Origin: JBLIAZ01 sp047631875
GTDB taxonomy: Bacteria > Bacteroidota > Bacteroidia > Flavobacteriales_C > GCA-002722245
Length of the DNA: 21,796 nt
Assembly (NCBI GenBank): GCA_047631875.1
Contig: JBLIAZ010000016.1
Location: 1-21,796 of the forward strand
Direction of reading: 5' to 3'
The translations under genes and the position numbers were made by a program. Positions within the stretch are counted from its first letter, which is position 1. Each line of letters starts with the position of its first letter. Shown here piece by piece: positions 15,553 to 21,796 of this stretch. The notes under the pieces were generated by a model. The model had not been told where the DNA came from, did no database searches, and worked only from the letters and a program-made list of their open reading frames with translations.

Positions 15553-18500
15553 TTATTTTACGCTGACTCGCAAAAACTCATGAGCCTTTAATACATTGAA
15601 CAAATCGTTGCTCGGATTAACCTTGTATTTGGAACTGCTCAAACTCACTTCATACCCCTTTTGTTCTTTGTCGGACACCATGAATTTCACATCGCACTTT
15701 CCTGGGTGCTGTTCAAAAGCATTAAATAAATCGTCCAATAGTACTTTATCCATGTCTGCCACATCAACAGCTATGTTTACTCTTTTAACCAGTTTATCCC
15801 TCATGTCAGGAAGTAACTCAATGTTATTGATTTTAAAATCCAGTTGATTTTCGTCATACCTTCTTGCCTCTACTTTTCCTTTCACGTACACCATGGCCCC
15901 TTCTACCAGGAAATGGCGAAATTTCAGGTAACTATCGCCAAATAAAAAGAAGGTGGAGCTATCTGTATAATCCGCTAAAGTTAACACACCAAACATGTTA
16001 CCCTTTTTACTCATCCTTTCCGCTGCTTCGCTAACTATGGCAGCAAAAGTCAAATCCTTCCCTACTAAGATTTTAGGGTCGGAATTGTATTGATCTAAGT
16101 TTGCATTACAAAATGCATCTACTTCTAATTTGTAGTCGTCAAGCGGATGTCCCGATATAAAAATTCCCACTACATCCTTTTCGTGTTTTAACGCATACAC
16201 CCCTGTCCATGGTTCGCAAACAGGCGTAGGTATTTTCGGAAGCTCGACGGCGGATCCTTCTCCAAACAAGGATTGTTGTGTAGATCCACTTTCACTTTGG
16301 TGTTGAGCACCATATTTAATTGCTTTTTCTAAAAAGGAAGTGTCGCGTTCGTTATTTTTGAAAAAATACTGAGCCCGGTGTGACCCATCAAAACCATCAA
16401 AAGCTCCAGCATAAGCAAGGTTTTCCATGCACCTTTTGTTGGCAGTTCTTAAGTTTACTCTACTAGTTAAGTCAAAAATATCGGAAAAATGCCCATTCTC
16501 TTTTCGTTCCTCCAAAATACTTTCTACCGCTCCCGCTCCTACACCTTTTACTGCAGCCATTCCAAAACGAACTTCTCCTTTAGGGTTTACAGTAAATTTT
16601 AAAGACGATTCATTGATGTCAGGACCAAGCACAGGAATCCCAGACCTGCGACATTCTTCCATGAAAAACGTCACTTGCTTGATGTCATTCATGTTGTTAC
16701 TTAACACAGAGGCCATGTATTCTGCAGGGTAATGGGCTTTCAAGTAAGCCGTTTGGTACGCAATCCACGCATAGCACGTCGAGTGCGATTTATTAAATGC
16801 GTACGATGCAAATGCTTCCCAATCCTTCCATACTTTCTCCAAAACTTTTTCGTCGTGCCCGCGCTCTATACCACCAGCTAAAAACTTAGGTCTCATTTCC
16901 TCCAGCATGGATAAAATCTTTTTACCCATTGCCTTCCTCAAAGTATCTGCTTGACCTTTCGTAAATCCAGCTAATTTTTGAGACAGCAACATCACCTGTT
17001 CTTGGTAAACTGTAATACCGTACGTCTCCCCCAAGTACTCTTCCATCCCTTCCAAATCATAAGTGATTTCCTCGTCACCATGCTTTCTATCGATAAAAGA
17101 AGGTATGTATTCGATAGGTCCCGGCCTATATAAAGCATTCATTGCTATAAGATCACCAAAAACTGTGGGTTTCAATGCTTTAAGATGTTTTTGCATACCT
17201 GGTGATTCGTATTGAAATATCCCTACAGTTTCTCCTCTCTGAAATAATTCATACGTTTTCACGTCATCCAAAGGAATATCATCAGGAACAATTTCAATAC
17301 CATGCCTGTCCTTGATAATACGTACAGCATCCTTTATTAAAGTAAGGGTTTTCAAGCCCAAGAAATCCATTTTCAACAAACCTGCATTCTCCACCACAGC
17401 ATTATCAAACTGCGTACACCACATTTCGGAATCCTTCACTAAGGCAACCGGCACATATTGCCTTATGTCATCCGGGGTAATGATTACACCGCAAGCATGA
17501 GTACCTGTATTCCTCATGGAACCTTCCAATGATATAGCTTGACGCACAGTTTGTCCTTCTAAATTTTCATTTTTAGAAATGCTTTTCAGCTCACGTGCCA
17601 TTTCCAACTGGTCGGGATTTAATTTTTTACTTAAATCCTCCTCGGACATGTTGAACATTTTATTCAACTTCATGTCAGGAATTAACTTGGCTATCCTATC
17701 TGTGTCAGGCAAAGGCAAATCAAGCACCCTTCCTGTGTCACGAATAGAGGACTTCGCGGCCATCGTTCCATAGGTTATGATTTGCGCTACTTGGCTTGAA
17801 CCATATTTGTCAATCACATATTGAATTACTCGTCCCCTTCCTTCGTCATCAAAATCAATATCAATATCAGGCATGGACACCCTCTCTGGATTCAAAAAAC
17901 GCTCAAAAAGTAAATCATACTTTAGAGGATCAATGTTGGTTATTTTAGTGCAATACGCTACAGCTGAACCTGCTGCCGAACCCCTTCCAGGACCTACAGA
18001 CACACCCATTTCACGTGCCGCAGCAATGAAGTCCTGTACAATTAAAAAATAACCAGGATACCCTGTTTTTTCAATGACAGAAAGTTCAAAATCTAACCTC
18101 TCTCTGATGTCTTCCGTGATTTCTTCGTAGCGCTCTTTAGCACCCTCGTATGTTAAATGTCTTAAAAAAGCATTCTCACCATTGGTACCTCCAGTTTTTT
18201 CATCCTCGGGATCAATAAATTCTTCGGGAATATCAAATTTGGGAAGTAATACATTGCTGTATAAAACAAAGGATTCTATTTTATCTACTATTTCTTGAGT
18301 GCACTCTATAGCTTCTGGTAAATCCTTAAAGAGTTCCTTCATCTCATCAGAACCTTTAAAGAAAAACTCGTTGTTAGGCATTCCATTCCTGAATCCACGG
18401 CCCCTCCCTACTGGCGTACTTTGCTTTTCACCATCTTTCACGCACAGTAAAATGTCATGTGCTGTAGAATCTGATTGTTCGACGTAAAAGTTTTCATTGG

Positions 18501-19926
18501 CCGCAAAGTATTTCACATCATACTTTTTTGCGAATTTCATCAAAACCTCATTTACACGCACTTCCTCCTCTAACCCATGACGGTTCAATTCAATGTAAAA
18601 ATCATCTCCAAATTGCTCTTTCCACCACACAAAGGCTTCTTCAGCTTGCGCTTCTCCAACGTTCAACAATAACCATGGGACTTCGCCACTCATACCTCCT
18701 GTGGTTACTATGATGTCTCCAGCATGTTTCATTACCAGTTCCCTGTCCACACGTGGCACATAATAAAAACCATCTATGAATCCTTGTGAAGAAAGCTTAG
18801 CTAGTTCATGGTACCCCTTTTTGTTTTTGGCTAATAGAGGAGTTAAAAAACCATTGTCTTTTTTTGATTTGTCCTTGTGGTCTTTACATACAAAAAGCTC
18901 ACAACCAATGATGGCCTTGATTTCTTGTTCGTTAAATTCCTCGTCAACTTTCTCAGCTTCCGCCTTTCTATCTAGAACTCCTTCGTTGTGAGCGTTAAAA
19001 GCTTTTACAAAATTGAAAGCCGCCATCATGTTTCCAAAATCGGTCATGGCAACGGCTGAAATATTTTCTTTGACCGCTTTCTCAAGCAAGGCACTAATTT
19101 TCGAAGTAGATTGTAATATTGAAAACTGCGTATGGTTATGTAAGTGTGCAAATCGTACGTCTGCTATTCTTTCCAAATTTTGTTGAGCCTGCTCAGTACT
19201 GATACCATCTGACTTTCGATCCCTTGCTTTGATCTTCGCACTTGCATCTTTTAAATTCAAGTGAGAAATCCCGTACGAACCAATTTGCGTAGGGTTTCTT
19301 TTTTGGTATTCAGTCAAGTAACTCGGTTCCGCGTCTAATTCCTGTTGGGTAAAATTGTTCAAACGCATCAATTCGAAAAAGCATTTAGTGGTAGCTTCCA
19401 CATCGGCTGATGCATTGTGAGCATCGGAAAAAGCTTTACCAAACAAATACTTATGTAACTCTGTTAAGGTGGGCAGTTTAAATTTACCCCCTCTCCCTCC
19501 AGGTATTTGACATAGCTTTGCAGTCGTTTCAGTACAAGTATCGAGCACATCAAGCTCTAAAAAATTACTTTCAAATTGTTTTCTGTGTAATTCACAACCT
19601 ACTATGTTAAGGTCAAACTTTACGTTTTGACCCACTAAAAATTTAGTTTGCTTTAATGCTTTATGAAACTCGTCTAATACGAATTGTAAATCCAGCCCTT
19701 GCTCCACGGCAAGCTCCGTTGATATGCCATGTATTTTTTCAGCATCGTATGGAATATCATAACCTTCGGGCTTGACTAAATAATCCTTTTGTTCAATGAG
19801 CACTCCCCACTCATCATGTAACTGCCACGCCAGTTGCACACACCTTGGCCAATTGTCCGTATCGGTCAGTGGAGCGTTCCAATCCCTTGGTAAACCAGTT
19901 GTTTCAGTATCGAAAATTAAATACAT
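15553..19926 (-). CDS. dnaE: DNA polymerase III alpha subunit with fused N-terminal proofreading exonuclease
   Basis: The 1457-residue replicative polymerase. Residues 1-190 form a DEDDh 3'-5' exonuclease with all ligands visible: Asp6 and Glu8 (FDTETTG), Asp105 (NVKFDLN), His170 and Asp175 (HNASADVEATT). About 255-500 is the PHP domain (HLHNHTQFS, 261-269) with several metal ligands altered (see findings). The polymerase core has PGRGSAAGSAVAYC, then PDIDIDF with catalytic Asp687 and Asp689, and the third catalytic Asp854 in KMDFLGLKTLT. The fingers/tandem HhH region includes FNKSHSTCYAWIAYQTAYLKAHYP and KGVGAGAVESI; an OB-fold lies near the C terminus (about 1255-1340). The fused exonuclease explains the length beyond the 1160 residues of E. 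coli DnaE. Element D begins 18 bases upstream of the ATG, so it lies in the promoter or leader region. Confidence 0.97.
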   Translation of the reverse strand: MYLIFDTETTGLPRDWNAPLTDTDNWPRCVQLAWQLHDEWGVLIEQKDYLVKPEGYDIPYDAEKIHGISTELAVEQGLDLQFVLDEFHKALKQTKFLVGQNVKFDLNIVGCELHRKQFESNFLELDVLDTCTETTAKLCQIPGGRGGKFKLPTLTELHKYLFGKAFSDAHNASADVEATTKCFFELMRLNNFTQQELDAEPSYLTEYQKRNPTQIGSYGISHLNLKDASAKIKARDRKSDGISTEQAQQNLERIADVRFAHLHNHTQFSILQSTSKISALLEKAVKENISAVAMTDFGNMMAAFNFVKAFNAHNEGVLDRKAEAEKVDEEFNEQEIKAIIGCELFVCKDHKDKSKKDNGFLTPLLAKNKKGYHELAKLSSQGFIDGFYYVPRVDRELVMKHAGDIIVTTGGMSGEVPWLLLNVGEAQAEEAFVWWKEQFGDDFYIELNRHGLEEEVRVNEVLMKFAKKYDVKYFAANENFYVEQSDSTAHDILLCVKDGEKQSTPVGRGRGFRNGMPNNEFFFKGSDEMKELFKDLPEAIECTQEIVDKIESFVLYSNVLLPKFDIPEEFIDPEDEKTGGTNGENAFLRHLTYEGAKERYEEITEDIRERLDFELSVIEKTGYPGYFLIVQDFIAAAREMGVSVGPGRGSAAGSAVAYCTKITNIDPLKYDLLFERFLNPERVSMPDIDIDFDDEGRGRVIQYVIDKYGSSQVAQIITYGTMAAKSSIRDTGRVLDLPLPDTDRIAKLIPDMKLNKMFNMSEEDLSKKLNPDQLEMARELKSISKNENLEGQTVRQAISLEGSMRNTGTHACGVIITPDDIRQYVPVALVKDSEMWCTQFDNAVVENAGLLKMDFLGLKTLTLIKDAVRIIKDRHGIEIVPDDIPLDDVKTYELFQRGETVGIFQYESPGMQKHLKALKPTVFGDLIAMNALYRPGPIEYIPSFIDRKHGDEEITYDLEGMEEYLGETYGITVYQEQVMLLSQKLAGFTKGQADTLRKAMGKKILSMLEEMRPKFLAGGIERGHDEKVLEKVWKDWEAFASYAFNKSHSTCYAWIAYQTAYLKAHYPAEYMASVLSNNMNDIKQVTFFMEECRRSGIPVLGPDINESSLKFTVNPKGEVRFGMAAVKGVGAGAVESILEERKENGHFSDIFDLTSRVNLRTANKRCMENLAYAGAFDGFDGSHRAQYFFKNNERDTSFLEKAIKYGAQHQSESGSTQQSLFGEGSAVELPKIPTPVCEPWTGVYALKHEKDVVGIFISGHPLDDYKLEVDAFCNANLDQYNSDPKILVGKDLTFAAIVSEAAERMSKKGNMFGVLTLADYTDSSTFFLFGDSYLKFRHFLVEGAMVYVKGKVEARRYDENQLDFKINNIELLPDMRDKLVKRVNIAVDVADMDKVLLDDLFNAFEQHPGKCDVKFMVSDKEQKGYEVSLSSSKYKVNPSNDLFNVLKAHEFLRVSVK

Positions 19927-19944
19927 GTACGTGCTTTTTAGAGA

Positions 19945-20106
19945 ATACTTAAACTGGGTTGCTTTTCGGTAATTTCAGCGAAAATTATTTTTTCCTTTTA
20001 CAAGGCGAAAAATACAAACATAGCCTTAGCTACATTTTTAATTTTAAACGAAGTAAACGGGAAAAAGAACGAGATGAAAAACCGAAAAGCAACCCAGTTT
20101 GAGTAT
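19945..20106 (+). repeat. Long-hairpin element D, upstream of dnaE
   Basis: A 162-base inverted repeat between dnaE and the YqaA-like gene. The left arm ATACTTAAACTGGGTTGC and the right arm GCAACCCAGTTTGAGTAT pair with one mismatch, and pairing continues through TTTTCGGT/ACCGAAAA. It is the most perfectly paired copy. The interior landmarks (TTTTACAAGGCGAAAAAT and the apical TAGCCTTAGCTA at about 20021-20032) match copies B and C, while the arm sequence GGGTT is unique to this copy. It is 18 bases from the dnaE start codon. On the minus strand TATGTTTG (complement of 20015-20022) fits TAnnTTTG, but no matching -33 was found. Confidence 0.87.
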
Positions 20107-20175
20107 AAATTTAAAGATACAACGCATTAACAACAGAAGAGGTCATTGTTAATAAATAAAGGCACTGAAATCTCT

Positions 20176-20583
20176 TTACAGCAAAAGCAATATAGCATAG
20201 CGTAACGCTTTACCTACAAGCATCAACAGCAATACTTTTTTCCAATTTAAACGGAACAAACCAAGAGCTACTGCGATCACGTCCCCTACAATTGGAAGCC
20301 AGCACAACAACGCTAACCAAACACCATACTTTTGAATTTTAAACTCATAAGTTCGTACTTTCACTTGCTTGATCCTAAAGTATTTTTCGAGCCATGTCCA
20401 CTTGCATAAATGACCAAGTAGGTAGGTACTCATTCCTCCAATAGTATTACCAGCACTTGCTGCTATTAATAAATAATAAATGTTGTGATTTTCGCCAATC
20501 AAGTACAGCAAATGCGCTTCTGAGCTGAATGGAATTATTGTAGCAGCTAAAAAGCTACTTAAAAAGAGTATTAAGTATTGCAT
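20176..20583 (-). CDS. YqaA/DedA-like (VTT domain) small membrane protein
   Basis: A 135-residue integral membrane protein. The ATG at 20583 is preferred over the in-frame TTG at 20592. Hydrophobic helices cover about 2-20, 33-55, 82-105 and 112-133. The stretch PFSSEAHLLYLI, then ASAGNTIGGMSTYLLGHLC and later LLCWLPIVGDVIAVALGLFRL matches the YqaA branch of the DedA/VTT (SNARE-associated) family, including the conserved acidic residue in the first loop and the glycine-rich GNTIGG segment. These proteins are thought to move lipids or support membrane energetics; the role of YqaA itself is not settled. It is divergent from metX and lies upstream of dnaE on the same strand, separated by element D. 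Confidence 0.85.
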   Translation of the reverse strand: MQYLILFLSSFLAATIIPFSSEAHLLYLIGENHNIYYLLIAASAGNTIGGMSTYLLGHLCKWTWLEKYFRIKQVKVRTYEFKIQKYGVWLALLCWLPIVGDVIAVALGLFRLNWKKVLLLMLVGKALRYAILLLL

Positions 20584-20632
20584 TATGGGCAAAGATAAGG
20601 AGGTATCACGACTACAAGTTAAAATGTTTTGC

Positions 20633-20640
20633 TAATTTTG
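20633..20640 (+). promoter_or_regulatory. Candidate -7 promoter box of metX
   Basis: TAATTTTG is an exact match to TAnnTTTG, 21 bases before the GTG at 20662. A transcript starting about 7 bases after it could not include the in-frame TTG at 20629, which supports the GTG start. No clear TTG was found at the -33 distance. Confidence 0.5.
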
Positions 20641-20661
20641 CGTTTCAATTTTTGTGAATTC

Positions 20662-21690
20662 GTGAACAAGTTATTTTATAACATAAAAAAAGACTTGCCC
20701 CTTGAACTAGGTGGACAATTAAAAAGCCCAACTGTGGCTTACACTACCCTTGGGACATTGTCGCCGAACAAGGACAATGTTGTGTGGGTGTTTCACGCAC
20801 TGACTGCTGCGGCAAACGTTGAGGATTGGTGGGATGGATTAGTGGGTGACGGTAAATTATTTGACCCTAAAAAGCATTTTATTGTTTGTGCAAACATTCT
20901 TGGTTCATGCTATGGCACAACGGGACCTAATTCTATTAATCCTGAAACTGGAGAATTGTATTTACATGATTTTCCTGAGATTACGATTCGTGATACTGTC
21001 AATGCTTTCATTGAGTTAAGGAATCATTTGGGAATTGAGAAAATTAATTTTGCTATTGGAGGAAGTTGTGGTGGTTATCAATTATTAGAATGGTTGTTAA
21101 TGGAGCCTGAAAAAATTGATGATTTTTGTGCTTTAGTTACTACTGCTCAAGAAAGTCCTTGGGGTGTAGCAGTTCATACCGCTCATAGGTCAGCAATTGA
21201 ACTAGACCCTACCTGGGCTAACAATGAATTGAATGCTGGTTTAGAAGGGATGAAAACTGCCCGTCAAATTGGTTTATTGTTTTACAGGAATCATCAAATT
21301 TACGATGAACTTCAAAAGGAAGACGACACGGAGATAACAAGTAATTTCAGAGCTAGTTCCTATTTAAAATATCAGGGAGAAAAACTAGCAATGCGATTCA
21401 ATCCTATATCATACTACAAATTAACCCAGTGGCTCGATACACACAACATCACAAGAGGTAGAAATACCGATGTGAAAAAGGTGCTGAGTTCAATTACCCA
21501 ACGAGGTCTTGTGATCAGTGTGAGTTCGGATATTTTATGTCCACCTGAAGAACAAAAGTTTTTAGCTCAGCACATTCCAAATGCAAAATACATAGAGATT
21601 GAATCCTTGTATGGACACGATGGCTTCTTGTTAGAGTATGAAAAAATTGGTTTAGCTATCAAAACGAGATTCCCGAAGGTGTTTGCTTGA
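20662..21690 (+). CDS. metX: Homoserine O-acetyltransferase (MetX family)
   Basis: A 342-residue alpha/beta-hydrolase-fold enzyme that transfers acetyl from acetyl-CoA to homoserine in methionine synthesis. The start is taken as GTG at 20662 (MNKLFYNIKK), because a -7 promoter box sits just upstream and the longer frame begins at a TTG with an unrelated leader. Family motifs: VWVFHALTAAANVEDWW (oxyanion region), ANILGSCYGTTGPNSINPETG, nucleophile elbow GGSCGGYQ with Ser135, and the rest of the triad Asp290 (SSDILCPPEEQ) and His319 (YGHDGFLLE). MetX normally has GGSMGGMQ at the elbow; the Cys-Gly-Gly-Tyr version is a variant. A succinyltransferase or serine acetyltransferase activity in this superfamily cannot be excluded from sequence alone. 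No other methionine gene is in view. Confidence 0.9.
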   Translation: MNKLFYNIKKDLPLELGGQLKSPTVAYTTLGTLSPNKDNVVWVFHALTAAANVEDWWDGLVGDGKLFDPKKHFIVCANILGSCYGTTGPNSINPETGELYLHDFPEITIRDTVNAFIELRNHLGIEKINFAIGGSCGGYQLLEWLLMEPEKIDDFCALVTTAQESPWGVAVHTAHRSAIELDPTWANNELNAGLEGMKTARQIGLLFYRNHQIYDELQKEDDTEITSNFRASSYLKYQGEKLAMRFNPISYYKLTQWLDTHNITRGRNTDVKKVLSSITQRGLVISVSSDILCPPEEQKFLAQHIPNAKYIEIESLYGHDGFLLEYEKIGLAIKTRFPKVFA

Positions 21691-21700
21691 ACATAAGCCT

Positions 21701-21796
21701 TTACCCTTTTTTTCCTTTCGAGATCAACCATACACCTACAATTACTACAAACGCCCCCACTACTTTAGCTATGGTGATTTCCTCACCTAAAAACAG
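21701..21796 (-). CDS. C-terminal end of an EamA-type (DMT) transporter, partial
   Basis: The last 31 codons of a minus-strand gene that continues beyond the right edge; the stop is TAA at 21701-21703, 10 bases from the metX stop. The peptide reads LFLGEEITIAKVVGAFVVIV followed by GVWLISKGKKG. This is the typical last loop and helix of EamA-domain permeases, which end in LxLGExxT, a glycine-containing helix, GVxL, then a basic tail. The substrate cannot be told. It is convergent with metX. Confidence 0.7.
   Translation of the reverse strand: MFLGEEITIAKVVGAFVVIVGVWLISKGKKG

Noticed and set aside
5660..20106. The repeated elements as a CRISPR array or as tandem repeats
   Set aside because: Copies are kilobases apart, in both orientations, of about 160 bases, and have no regular spacers. 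No cas-like gene is present.
20597..20604. AAGGAGGT, a perfect Shine-Dalgarno-like sequence on the plus strand before metX
   Set aside because: Bacteroidetes rarely use such sites. The only start near it opens a three-codon frame, and it lies upstream of the -7 promoter box of metX. I read it as chance.
20584..20661. Possible SAM-type riboswitch ahead of metX
   Set aside because: The distance between the -7 box and the GTG leaves a leader of only about 15 bases, too short for any known SAM riboswitch.

Overview
The window looks like chromosomal DNA of a Bacteroidetes bacterium, probably Flavobacteriales-like. It is AT-rich. Genes mostly lack Shine-Dalgarno sequences, and several carry the Bacteroidetes -7 promoter box TAnnTTTG. 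A DUF4295 gene lies between rpmG and ftsY, a pairing typical of the phylum. DnaE has a proofreading exonuclease fused to its N terminus, and two proteins have short lipoprotein signal peptides ending in Ser-Cys. I cannot name a genus.

Layout. 1-574 is eroded ground: the start of a probable transposase gene on the minus strand runs off the left edge, followed by the C-terminal remnant of an acyltransferase with an in-frame stop. 709-3318 is a GH2 exo-beta-glucosaminidase-like lipoprotein. 3343-5615 (minus) is an ispH-pyrD operon with a 4-base overlap. 5859-8663 (plus) is a large AddB-like nuclease. 8854-10649 (minus) holds rpmG, DUF4295, ftsY and arsC. 10770-11803 (minus) is a tandem pair of related small secreted beta-rich proteins. 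11921-13132 (minus) is sucC and 13265-13936 (plus) a solo lolD. 14021-14812 (plus) is an unknown lipoprotein and 15073-15354 (minus) a small DUF4190-like membrane protein. 15553-19926 (minus) is dnaE and 20176-20583 (minus) a YqaA-like membrane protein. 20662-21690 (plus) is metX, and the end of an EamA-type transporter gene (minus) reaches the right edge. Most genes are housekeeping and do not form one pathway; gene order is patchy (no rpmB beside rpmG, no sucD beside sucC, no addA beside addB).

The feature standard annotation would miss is a family of four intergenic elements of 155-162 bp, called A-D here: A 5660-5814, B 8663-8824 (inverted relative to the others), C 14842-15002 and D 19945-20106. 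Each is one long imperfect inverted repeat able to fold over its whole length. The tips (ACTCAAAC...GTTTGAGT) and an apical hairpin (TAGC-CWTA-GCTA) are conserved. The arm just inside the tip differs strongly between copies yet stays complementary within each copy. I do not recognise this family by name.

No stretch above 300 bases lacks a gene. The longest gaps (5616-5858, 14813-15072, 19927-20175, 8664-8853) are each mostly filled by one element. 15355-15552 holds a promoter for the small membrane protein and otherwise nothing I recognise.
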